64,000 nucleotides of DNA. Source: Phymatolithon calcareum (Eukaryota > Rhodophyta > Florideophyceae > Hapalidiales). A program made the translations under genes and the position numbers. The stretch lies in NCBI GenBank assembly GCA_977006965.1, contig OZ345361.1, positions 2,604,001 to 2,668,000 of the forward strand, read 5' to 3'. This document shows, piece after piece, positions 42,901 to 50,412 of the stretch. Positions within the stretch are counted from its first letter, which is position 1; the number at the start of each line of letters is the position of its first letter. The notes beneath the pieces were generated by a model. It was not told where the DNA came from. It was given only the letters and a program-made list of their open reading frames with translations, and ran no database searches.

Positions 42901-45900
42901 AAGCATTTCATAATCACCACGAGGAACGTAGTCGCCACCCTTCACAGTATCAGTCTGAGTACCCCCACCCCAATGCCATGTCGAACCTGGGAAAGCCAAC
43001 TGTTCCTTGGCCGAAACTGTAGAAGCCCCTTGCATCGATTCCACTTGGAAGCTGTCTGTGGTGGCTTTCGTCGCAACAGGTTCACTCACGGAAACGGATG
43101 CGCTTTTGGACTCCAGAACACCAAACTGATCTTCCGCTACGGGAGCTTGAGTTTGTGCAGGAACCCATTCATCAACAGCGATTGACTCATCAACATTGAA
43201 ATTACGTGCTGGGGCATACCAGTCCGAAAGCGTAGGCTTCTCATCGACATTCGCTGCAGATGTTACAGGTTCACTCACGGAAATGGTTGCGCTTTTAGAC
43301 TCGAAACCATCAAACTGATCTTCCGCTACGGGAGCTTGAGTTTGTGCAGGAACCCATTCTGGATATTTGTCAGATTCTCGATTACCATCGAATGCTTGCG
43401 GCTTACTTGCAGCATCATCAACAGCGATGGACTCGTCAACATTGAAATTACGTGCTGGGGCATACCAGTCCGAAAGCGAAGGCTTCTCATCGACATTCGC
43501 TGCAGAAGTTACAGGTTCACTCACGGAAACAGTTGCGCTTTTAGACTCGAAACCACCAAACTGTTCTTTCGCCACTGGGGCTTGAGTTCGTTCAGGAACC
43601 CATTCTGGATATTTGTCAGATTCTCGATTACCATTGAAGGCCTGCGGCTTACTTGCCGCATCATCAACAGCGATGGACTCACCAACATCGAAATTACGTG
43701 CTGGGGCATACCAGTCCGGAAGCGTAGGCTTCTCATCGACATTCGCTGCAGATGTTACAGGTTCACTCACGGAAACGGTTGCGCTTTTAGACTCGAAACC
43801 AAACTGATCTTCCGCTACGGGAGCTTGAGTTTGTGCAGGAACCCATTCTGGATATTTGTCAGATTCTCGATTGCCATCGAAGGCCTGCGGCTTACTGGAC
43901 GCATCATCAACAGCGATGGACTCGTCAACATCGAAATTACGTGCTGGGACATACAAATCCGACAGCATATGCTTCTCGTCGACCTTCGCTGCAGAAGTTA
44001 CAGGTTCACTCACGGAAACGGTTGCGCTTTTGGACTCGAAACCATCAAACTGATCTTCCGCTACGGGAGCTTGAGTTTGTGCAGGAACCCATTCTGGATA
44101 TTTGTCAGATTCTCGATTACCATCGAATGCTTGCGGCTTACTGGACGCATCATCAACAGCGATGGACTCGTCATCGACGAAATTACGTGCCGGGGCGTAC
44201 CAGTCCGAAAGTGAAGGCTTCTCATCGACATTCGCTGCAGATGTTACAGGTTCACTCACGGAAACGGTTGCGCTTTTGGACTCGAAACCACCAAACTGAT
44301 CTTCCGCTACGGGAGCTTGAGTTTGTGCAGGAACCCATTCTGGATATTTGTCAGATTCTCGATTACCATCGAATGCTTGCGGCTTACTTGCTGTATCATC
44401 AACAGCGATGGACTCATCAACATTGAAATTACGTGCTGGGGCATACCAGTCCGAAAGCGTAGGCTTCTCATCGACCTTCGCTGCAGAAGTCACAGGTTCG
44501 CTCACAGAAACTGTTGCGCTTTTAGACTCGAAACCAACAAATTGATCTTCCGCTACGGGAGCTTGAGTTTGTGCAGAAACCCATTCTGGATAGTTATCAG
44601 ATTCTCGATTGCCATCGAAAGCCTGCGGCTTACTTGCCGCATCATCAACAGCGCCTGACTCGTCATCGACGAAATTACGTGCGGGGGCGTACCAGTCCGA
44701 CAGCGTCTGCTTCTCATCGACTTTCGCTGCAGAAGTCACAGGTTCACTCACGGAAACGGCGGCTGCGCTGTAGGACTCGAACCCAGCAAATCGTTCTTCC
44801 GCTACGGGAGCTTCAGTTTGTCCAGGAACCCTTTCTCGACAGTTGCCAGATTCTCGCACATCCTCCATGTCATGCAAGTTACTTGCTGCGTTATCCGCAG
44901 TACGTGACTCATCATCCACATATTTACGCGCCACGGCGTGCTTGTCGTCAAATGGCTCCTTCTCATCAACTTTCGCAGCAGAAGTTATAGGCTCACTGAC
45001 GGAAACCGCTGCGCCATTGTAGTCGAAACCAGCAAACTGCTCTTCCACTACAGGAGTTTGAATTTGTTCAGGGCCCCATACTGGGAAGTCGTCAACATTT
45101 CGCACTTCGCCCAATTTCTTAGCATTAGCAAATGAATCATCAGAAGCGCCCGACTTGTCAGGAAGAATATTACGCGCTGGTTCGCAATTGTCCGAAGGAA
45201 TCTGCTCGGGCATGGGACGTTCAATTTCCAGGTGAGAAGGTGGCAGAACTTGTGATATTTGGGCATGTGCTCCGGGCACAGGTATTCCTTCCGGCGCGCG
45301 AGTGCCCATAACATATTCATTACTAGACGATTCTGTTTGATTTGCAAATTCCACGCTCAACTTCTGCTCACCATAGGATTGCGATGGTGCAGTGACACTG
45401 TCAACCGTGGTTATTGCGGCTTCGGCAATACCGTTAAAAACAGTGCTGCGTTCGATTTCAGTCTCGGAAACATCCACTTTCTCAACAGCCGTTTTGTCAA
45501 TTGAGATTTTGTCGCTGGATGAAGGAACACTGCTTGATTCTTCAGCTTTTCCAAAACTAGACGCCCAAGGGTCCGGTTCAGCTCCTGGTTTGTCGTAGGA
45601 TTTAGTGCCTACTTCCGCTCCATCGCCACCTGTGACGACTGGTGCGCTTTCCGGAGCAAGTGTTTGTCCCTCCCAGCTTTCAAATCCACCGAACGCTGTC
45701 GAAGCCCTCGATTCCTCTGCTGACAATTCTTTCGTGATCTCTGACGCATCGGCAGCGACATCATTACCCGCAATCACGGGCTTCGCTTCGGATTCCACAA
45801 ATGAATCACTGTGGTATTCTTCGCTCGTATCGGCTATTTGCATCTTCATCTCATCCTTGTCAATCACATGATCCGCAACATAGGGCACATATGTCACAAC

Positions 45901-46914
45901 CGACGCAGCGCTCTGTGCGTGAATTTCGGGCGCGCTCGAGCTCAAAGCACTTTTGGACTTTTCAGTCTTCGCGACATGTATGGCTGCAGGAGCCACGCTT
46001 TCCGCATTCGTCGCCGCTGGCTCTTCGCGTTTTGCTACATCTCCCGGGATAGAAATATCGACACGCCAAGCATCACCGAGAGCTTCGTCGTCATCATCCA
46101 AATCTAGTTCATCGCCCCAACCGGCAGCACCATCCCATCCACTCATGAACGCTGGTACGTCTGGTTCAGGTTCTGCACCAGCGCTGGTGAAGTCAGGCAA
46201 CATATCCTCAGACGCTAGCGGTGTCGACGTATCCTTCGCTGTTGGTCCCTGCAAAGATTTCAAGGCTCCAATTACAGGACTCTTATTTGTCATGGCAGAG
46301 TTGTTTCCTGCGTCGCCTTTGACCAAGCCAGTTACCACTGACCGACTTCTTTCTCGCTTCGACGCAGTGAGTGATGAGTTTTCAAACGAAACAGAGCGCT
46401 GAGAGCCCCCGAGAGATATCCGAGTTGGTCGAATAGAGGGTGTGCCGACAGAGCTACTTGTCGTCGGCGCATGAGCAATTGGAGATGTCATTTCGGTTTG
46501 TGATAAATCTCGCTGTACAGAAGAGCCCTTGCGTTTTCCTCTCGATTTTCTGGGACTGATGGGATCGTTCAGGATATTTTCCCAATCTTCATCGCCGGCT
46601 TGTGATGATCGTATAGACCCGCGCGACGTCTTATTCGGAGAGGCAGTCCGAGAAGAAGTTGCAGATCGCGACGATAACCGTCCGGTAGACGAACGAGCAA
46701 TTGAGGACTGCACTTGACCAAGATCATCCGTAGGGTTTCCAGAGGTCTGCGAACCGTCAGCCGCAGAAGACCCAACTGATCCTGCAGGGGATCGAGTAAT
46801 GAAGTCTGGCGCAGCGCTTGATGCAGCTTCTGAAGCGCGGGCGACTCCCGTAATCACACCCAGTTGCTTCTCTGGGGAGGTGTTTGTCAGGTCTGCAAAT
46901 CCAAAGCCGCTGGG
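36994..46914 (-). CDS. SEC16: Sec16, giant ER-exit-site scaffold
   Basis: Over 3,300 residues, uninterrupted. Sec16 organises ER exit sites and binds COPII coats. N-terminal two-thirds: disordered Ser/Ala/Glu-rich sequence with a small basic motif (SPRKSRGKRKGSS), FGGFES-type and W-rich (DWAWGQ, DWHWQ) short motifs, and the repeat array. The conserved central domain starts around residue 2256 (FMSWGFGGSLCII) and continues through the ACE1-like helical part (EVERLLCNGGRENAVQVAQRAGLWSLALVIS). The C-terminus has Pro-rich and PxxP tracts. Usual lengths are about 2,000 or less. No ATG exists in frame for the first 120 codons. The frame extends past the last GTG to an acceptor-like TTTTAG at 46915-46917, so an upstream coding exon is expected. 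One candidate is ATG 47124-47089 (12 codons, GTACAG donor). An antisense ORF conflicts with that candidate. Confidence 0.9.
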   Translation of the reverse strand, partial: PSGFGFADLTNTSPEKQLGVITGVARASEAASSAAPDFITRSPAGSVGSSAADGSQTSGNPTDDLGQVQSSIARSSTGRLSSRSATSSRTASPNKTSRGSIRSSQAGDEDWENILNDPISPRKSRGKRKGSSVQRDLSQTEMTSPIAHAPTTSSSVGTPSIRPTRISLGGSQRSVSFENSSLTASKRERSRSVVTGLVKGDAGNNSAMTNKSPVIGALKSLQGPTAKDTSTPLASEDMLPDFTSAGAEPEPDVPAFMSGWDGAAGWGDELDLDDDDEALGDAWRVDISIPGDVAKREEPAATNAESVAPAAIHVAKTEKSKSALSSSAPEIHAQSAASVVTYVPYVADHVIDKDEMKMQIADTSEEYHSDSFVESEAKPVIAGNDVAADASEITKELSAEESRASTAFGGFESWEGQTLAPESAPVVTGGDGAEVGTKSYDKPGAEPDPWASSFGKAEESSSVPSSSDKISIDKTAVEKVDVSETEIERSTVFNGIAEAAITTVDSVTAPSQSYGEQKLSVEFANQTESSSNEYVMGTRAPEGIPVPGAHAQISQVLPPSHLEIERPMPEQIPSDNCEPARNILPDKSGASDDSFANAKKLGEVRNVDDFPVWGPEQIQTPVVEEQFAGFDYNGAAVSVSEPITSAAKVDEKEPFDDKHAVARKYVDDESRTADNAASNLHDMEDVRESGNCRERVPGQTEAPVAEERFAGFESYSAAAVSVSEPVTSAAKVDEKQTLSDWYAPARNFVDDESGAVDDAASKPQAFDGNRESDNYPEWVSAQTQAPVAEDQFVGFESKSATVSVSEPVTSAAKVDEKPTLSDWYAPARNFNVDESIAVDDTASKPQAFDGNRESDKYPEWVPAQTQAPVAEDQFGGFESKSATVSVSEPVTSAANVDEKPSLSDWYAPARNFVDDESIAVDDASSKPQAFDGNRESDKYPEWVPAQTQAPVAEDQFDGFESKSATVSVSEPVTSAAKVDEKHMLSDLYVPARNFDVDESIAVDDASSKPQAFDGNRESDKYPEWVPAQTQAPVAEDQFGFESKSATVSVSEPVTSAANVDEKPTLPDWYAPARNFDVGESIAVDDAASKPQAFNGNRESDKYPEWVPERTQAPVAKEQFGGFESKSATVSVSEPVTSAANVDEKPSLSDWYAPARNFNVDESIAVDDAASKPQAFDGNRESDKYPEWVPAQTQAPVAEDQFDGFESKSATISVSEPVTSAANVDEKPTLSDWYAPARNFNVDESIAVDEWVPAQTQAPVAEDQFGVLESKSASVSVSEPVATKATTDSFQVESMQGASTVSAKEQLAFPGSTWHWGGGTQTDTVKGGDYVPRGDYEMLSFNDKESKCLEEEQRAIQEEYGAPKPVPDTRDVWKRKQPGQSSSAERRASLSASSAENSVRGDDNRTVPIAQVAPSIRATDARGEIQSPRQRSAWTGAAVENDFIEGEHLSKQDADGGTEAVNNSVSSSSRGMRSPVVDDMAYQVTVKPATDTSNVDWAWGQADAMEAIPSAVASAWEEFDAGIEDTKQKSGGEIDGTRDSNWESTSHTVESKTQEEPKTTRSSTTIESPKFVTGDRLGEEVKPGNVSAPQDWHWQANAVVTSERCGPVATIGSLDTVQRFEVDDQVRQVTQESRMENELVTGGPEFSNVHQHDRNVSHLESLPNTTGQIQTSESIPHDPFEAWATSASAPEPVEWSLTGFAEDTKLQSTSNVAEPFDVVKSVPSAVDEYRTEERPIVTEDYAPSSSPFAPTSAYMATTTQPNLDASGMWSTSDVPVASWGLSAQNFADSRATDINSERSESEAVQRSVSVNNDTAQLTATREQDQFPANIEGNATASSSGDPWSIPAQQHSTFLGTSMQTNQPAPERSSSISDRPESVKMSEHDSRTGILAQELTGVETRARPLTEVHNSKSASAVGYANQFWADKLRDPVDVPTSVEERRPPPNFSEDLERRADESVFRQQPIRGTAISDFNSFQPTPTEVNAQGYFENSYAPKPVADQSPTVPRSAEMSVGPERRRTSQMVSSQNTLSLGRQSPYPPSPAISSPPRSESEIRDAGDNHEIDSMSYAPRTTPALAVLPKPMPSRGSDVYGRKMAFTVDEQLYPVSRGVPTSDISANLTSLPDSNQNADVTTEFYGLAPDHGADLWSADYSVPYEQGHENTGTGQTVDASQSQFVLSEPQAPVTGYAGYKSGAAAEIATDQVWSGATISQSDPYAPYGVAQDSIEPFLQPRQIDQAFPDDAFAANYSLPKVSAPADPYSFQFSIMDSNAPDDILHERTPRSFMSWGFGGSLCIISPKCSTDMTVDNSEPAHSILKATTTVCVYDMATVSQDSTSEDWTVSLEIAAALSSPSTISDLEPYAAMCERLSSYSIGSDKLVAESRSFLWRLLAVLCRNAENNWHAQFASVLTGPVSVPLFNKKGMSSDEMVKDSPLRIIEGNAADQASAACEVERLLCNGGRENAVQVAQRAGLWSLALVISASLNRDIYMRTVSDFARERLSNGAALQTLCLSMSENDEELIRLSTSSDGVKNWKKTVSVLLERAIAAGGSKREMVAIEKIGRALVEQRKDFPAAHICFLICGKIKALEPSGDGGVGLLGGDPNVPAGRPRSCGTVASVVQSMVYEAVYQVQHGKGFPHLLPFRLIVALNLASVGRSQLALQHCEALVASVRTVLEEDRSGNVSQRFTAPFLANLEALEQRLRLSLGGGQSGGASSTFKSLKASLSSVFKKSSDTLPQPVHASPPHAPDYEKSHTSSTTAVSNAPISTDVQPRVTPTASESSEVKQDTAANTWNQLVSNTINALAPDQGDLSPPVRPRQDVSLDNSAFEASFGYGSDPQGNFMHMRSASHGDVPSVMPMASAAPPAQFWHSNESGHDGFPVRRQGYPPAGYSEQLHPQSGAGFPSGDRPNSHRQQRSLDESEAHSHSSNALNDMASMPRHRRSSSDITHHESRTSEKPPRPPKRASAKAATDDDRSGAEATSSRPAKSWGWKSRLSEKIRSTFLGNAKQAHMGEENKFVFDKEKGRWIIPGEESEDVNDVPPPPPDDEALSGNEMTNFGDPQHPPSGPPSGGSYGSLPQQPDFLNDGSWSTAPLGPSMYASATAQGQQGSHNQVPAYAGTGTMSGNDSASMSGFGDNMSESSVGSVASAPIPRSRMHADVQPPVRNKFRASHKLSGRRAYVDTFNTGVTSSSVPPIRPPARVAPNSVGSSPAGGVKIFTPAPAAVAQGNSAFSGVRHSASFDDTSSNASVSDMSSSAQNINVQNSYSDALPPSGGPSHSESYMSDTSASAPTYGSQRRASDGPRQPHMRA
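43075..45075 (-). repeat. Tandem protein repeats in Sec16, about 83 residues, eight-plus copies
   Basis: Eight near-complete units plus a partial one, with two divergent units at the N-terminal end and close matches in the middle. The unit contains PVAEDQFxGFESKSATVSVS, then EPVTSAAKVDEKPTL, WYAPARNF and QAFDGNRESDKYPEWV. DNA identity among central units is high, so they expanded or homogenised recently. One late copy has lost its second half. Long open frames on the opposite strand here are by-products of the repeats. Confidence 0.95.
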
Positions 46915-46932
46915 CTAAAAGTTGTACAAAAG

Positions 46933-47312
46933 ATGACCGAGATATTCCGCGAGTTCGAAGAGTTAATTATCGCACAGGCACAGAAAAATGCAGTTGGCGA
47001 GTTAGAAGCCAGAGAGTTACTGAGCTTTGCAGATGTTTGGCAATCGCAAATGTACGAATGCCACCGGAAGTCTGTGTCCCAACTGTACCTTTGGAGCTTT
47101 TCGCGTTCTTCTTGCGCCTTGCATGGCGCCTATGCACCAATGCAGTAAATTTCAGGAGCCAGTTTGAAGTTATTGTGCACTCAGTTAGTGCCTGGGAAGC
47201 AAACGTAAAGCGATGCCCTTGTAGGCCAGGTGGAGAGGCTACAATTCCAAGAAAGGTCTGCAAAGATGCATTGGGTCTGTACTTTGGCGCGACGTCCACC
47301 AGAGCTGATTGA
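46933..47312 (+). CDS. Possible small two-exon gene divergent from Sec16
   Basis: Exon 46933-47084 and exon 47156-47312 join over a 71-nt GTACCT...TTTCAG intron with phase kept (CT|G), giving 102 residues: MTEIFREFEELIIAQAQKN..., then SQFEVIVHSVSAW and KRCPCRPGGEATIP. Composition looks coding, but no family is recognised. It overlaps the antisense candidate first exon and intron of Sec16, and both cannot easily be correct. No CTAAC branch-like motif is present in the intron. Confidence 0.3.
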
Positions 47313-47774
47313 TGAAAATTTTGTCAATCAACAAAAATTGAGAGACAGCGGGGCAAGTAGTCGCGGAATTTTAAACGAAATATAGCCCTTGCAGATGATT
47401 TAAAAATATTTTCAAAAAATTAGACGTAAAAAATTCTAAAAACAAAAATGTTTGCGCTTAAAGTACCTCTTCTTTCAATCCAGTGTGCCTCGACCGTGGT
47501 AATGCGCAACTTGCTGCGGCAATTCAAGAAGGTTCTAGTCGAGTAGCTGAAAAAGGTAGTGATGCACAGGATCATGCGAAGTGCCAGCATAGTGTGAATG
47601 TAGCCGGAAGCATAATCACATCCGCGTTCGATCACGCCACAACTGGTCAGCGCACTCGTAGTTGGAAGTGTTATCAATGTGCTGGTTCTGTTGTACGAAT
47701 GGACTCCTGATACAGTAGAGCCAGAAGGACCAGCGTATACTTAGCAAAAACCTGTCCGCAGCAGTCCAGACGTT
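47313..47774. other. Intergenic, nothing recognised
   Basis: AT-rich with short scattered frames; no supported gene. Confidence 0.45.
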
Positions 47775-48467
47775 CTATCCATCGCCATTATCGTCCTGCT
47801 CTCCAGCACCCAGCTCTCTTTTAAAAGGCTGGTTTAAAGCGGCGTACAAACGCGCAACTTTGGTATCACCAATGCCGGGACACTGTCTGAGCTGCTCCTC
47901 TGAGACTCCAGCTAGTTTGTGAAATGACCCAAAAGTGAACGCTAGTGTCGCAACATCATTCTTGTTGATTCCGCGAATGGAACTCAAAGCAGCGTTCAGT
48001 TGCGATGGATAGTCGCGTCCAACGCGCTCTTGAATGGCTTCCGCCGTCTTACTGTCATACGACCGAAACGTTTCGAGGTACCTCGCCGCTTCTCGTTCTG
48101 ATCCAGCGCAGATCAGTGTTAGATCGTGGATGAGTGCCAAGGTTGTAAGCTCGTGCAGTGGACGTTGATGTGCGGCGACGTCAGCAAAAACTAGCAGGAC
48201 ACGAAGTTTGAAGGCCTTTCCGAGATCTTTCACCCGCTCGTATATATATTGCGGATGTAACGTGTGATACTGCAGAGAAAGATAGAGCACGCATGTGGTT
48301 GGGCCACATATAAAGTCGCTCGTCATCGAGTGTTCCACCTCTTTGCGAACATGCTTTACGAAATTGAGCATGGGATTGTTCACTTGCCTGGGATTTATCA
48401 ACAATGCCATTTTGGAGCGGGCATGCGCCAAAGAAAAACCAATGTCGGCATTTTTCAGTTCCGCCAT
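47775..48467 (-). CDS. ERCC1: ERCC1/Rad10 nucleotide excision repair subunit
   Basis: ERCC1 pairs with XPF to cut the 5' side of DNA lesions. 230 residues from ATG 48467. The central domain reads LLINPRQVNNPMLNFVKHV, then TCVLYLSLQYHTLHPQYI and YERVKDLGKAFKLRVLLV, and ARYLETFRSYDSK, which match ERCC1 closely. The C-terminal tandem helix-hairpin-helix reads INKNDVATLAFTFGSFHKLAG and EEQLRQCPGIGDTKVARL. The frame stays open upstream, with another ATG at 48644, and extends to 48725; that extension does not look like ERCC1. The nuclease-like domain lacks catalytic residues in this family. Single exon in this span. Confidence 0.94.
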   Translation of the reverse strand: MAELKNADIGFSLAHARSKMALLINPRQVNNPMLNFVKHVRKEVEHSMTSDFICGPTTCVLYLSLQYHTLHPQYIYERVKDLGKAFKLRVLLVFADVAAHQRPLHELTTLALIHDLTLICAGSEREAARYLETFRSYDSKTAEAIQERVGRDYPSQLNAALSSIRGINKNDVATLAFTFGSFHKLAGVSEEQLRQCPGIGDTKVARLYAALNQPFKRELGAGEQDDNGDG

Positions 48468-49299
48468 TGTAATCGCCGTAGCACTGAACGAACACCGCGC
48501 TGTATACAAAACAGAACGGACACCGAGGTCGCGGTGCCAGGCGGAGGATGGCAACTTTCCGTGAGTTGGTATCCAAGAGGTGTAAAGAGGTGTAAGCTCG
48601 TATGACCAGCCAACGATATTGGAATCCTTACAGTCTCTTCGCATAGACCCTGTAGACAAAAAACGCCATGGCGTTTTTGAAATGCATTTTCGAATGCGAT
48701 GTACTGCACAGTGTTCATCTGCCACGCGACATGCGATTGCCGAAATTATGCTCCCATGTCTTCTTCGTCATCATGAGTGATAGTACATCATGTGTAATGA
48801 AAACAAGTCTACGGCTATTCGTCCAGGAGAAGACGAGGACTAAAAACCATACCCGTGGGCCAAATGCCTCGACAGTAATTACGGTTCGTAACTCGAGTAG
48901 CTACCACGGGCGATGTGTTTACACCAAGCAGAAAAATTGTGCTAAATCACTTATGGTACTGTAGACTTCCATTCATGGCATCCCTACAGTACAGGATCCT
49001 CCGGAAGATATCGGAATCTCAGATCTGCACAAAATTTTAAAGAAGCATTCCAGACGATTAGTCGGAAAATACTGATAGGCGCATGTGTCGTTATATAACA
49101 ACTGCAGAGTTCCCGCGTTTTCATCGAAGAGGTGCTGTACACCAAAACCATAGCCACTGCAATTTAACTTTGCGTGCCAGTGACCCTTGCATAGAAATGA
49201 TAATTTTACATGTACTCTACACGAAGCTAATTCTTCGACAATGACTCAAGCGGGAACTTCAAAAAGAATAAACATCAAAGTTTAAGATGAAAAACTGGT
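48468..49299. other. Intergenic (possible ERCC1 5' extension)
   Basis: Positions 48468-48725 continue the ERCC1 frame on the minus strand. The rest (to 49299) shows no gene. TACTGTA-type heptamers near 48957 and 48985. Confidence 0.45.
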
Positions 49300-50412
49300 C
49301 TAAGCTACTACTGCCTGACTGGAAGATAAGCTGGCATTCCTCAATGCTTCAGATCCGGACGAGGTGGAAGACGCTGTGCGGAAGCACATGGCCTCCGCAT
49401 GCTGTATATGCGCAGCAATTCTCGAATTTCCCCAGGCCGCACCGCGATTGCATCGACCTTCCGCACAAGTGTGATTCATATCAATCAAACGATGCTCGCA
49501 AATCGACAAAGCCGCCACATCTTGACTTCCAAATTCCTGCTCACACAAAGCGAGCCTTGTGCTGTGGATAGTGTCTGTCAATTCCGCGGCACTCGCAGTT
49601 AGCGCAAGCAATTCCTCATCACAGAATTGCAAAAATTGAACCAGTTTCTGTCTCCATTCCTCAACTCGAGCACAGTCGTTCTGTGCCTCTGCAACAATAC
49701 TCGCTATAGCACGCGCCTTCTCGCCATCCGATGTTCGGTTCATCTCTAGTAGCGTTCCCGCCGCACTCTGGGCCCTTCGATGGATCCTAGCAAGAAGGGC
49801 TTCTTCACCGGTGCTACGCACCGCTTTGGCAAGGTACTGACTTGAATTGACGGCGTCGTACAAATTATGCGACGCTAAATTGAAGTCTTCCTGAATCTCT
49901 CGGCAAGTTCCGGCGTCCTGCATCTCACACAACCGCAAGTACCTCCTATCGTCGCGGCCCTCGCGGCGAGCGGTTGTGGAGTCGTTGAATGTCTGCGCGC
50001 AGGCGCGCCAATCCGCCTCACGTGCGACAAAATTGCACTGAAGACCGGACAATCGTGTGGCGATGCGAGAGAGGACACCGGATGTCTCAGATAGAAGCTT
50101 CACGGACTTGCGCTGAGTGCGTATGTCCATTTTGAGTCGCCGACACCATGAGCGTAACGTGGAGCGGCCGATCACGGCTCGCATCACAGCAGGTGCGGAT
50201 TCCGGATAAAGTCTTGCCAAAACCGCATGCTGAGCACGACTTGCGGCGTGGCGCGCTTTCGCCGCTTCTACGCTTTCGGAGAGACGAATGCGACAGCGCA
50301 ATAGCGCGGCCTCAGCGGAGGCACGCTCCGCGCCTGTGGCAGCATTGCGCGCGCGGATGAGACGGGCGAAAATACTTCGGCGCTGCGAGAGCGAATTCGC
50401 GGACCCTGGCAT
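49300..50412 (-). CDS. Unrecognised Ala/Arg-rich helical protein
   Basis: 370 residues from ATG 50412 (open frame starts earlier at a TTG). Mostly alpha-helical: Ala/Arg/Glu-rich coiled-coil-like segments throughout (ERASAEAALLRCRIRL, LLARIHRRAQSAAGTLLEM, CARVEEWRQKLVQFL), with scattered Cys and His. No membrane segment or signal. The C-terminal 40 residues are Ser/Ala-rich. No family recognised; it resembles coiled-coil structural or kinetochore/cytoskeletal proteins only in shape. Confidence 0.65.
   Translation of the reverse strand: MPGSANSLSQRRSIFARLIRARNAATGAERASAEAALLRCRIRLSESVEAAKARHAASRAQHAVLARLYPESAPAVMRAVIGRSTLRSWCRRLKMDIRTQRKSVKLLSETSGVLSRIATRLSGLQCNFVAREADWRACAQTFNDSTTARREGRDDRRYLRLCEMQDAGTCREIQEDFNLASHNLYDAVNSSQYLAKAVRSTGEEALLARIHRRAQSAAGTLLEMNRTSDGEKARAIASIVAEAQNDCARVEEWRQKLVQFLQFCDEELLALTASAAELTDTIHSTRLALCEQEFGSQDVAALSICEHRLIDMNHTCAEGRCNRGAAWGNSRIAAHIQHAEAMCFRTASSTSSGSEALRNASLSSSQAVVA

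Noticed and set aside
43336-44658. Long plus-strand frames opposite the Sec16 repeats (up to 292 codons)
   Set aside because: They repeat with the same 249-nt period as the Sec16 units on the other strand and have no ATG-supported or family-like protein; repetition keeps antisense frames open.
43075-45075. CRISPR-like array
   Set aside because: The repeats are in-frame protein-coding units of about 249 nt in a eukaryotic gene, without spacers.
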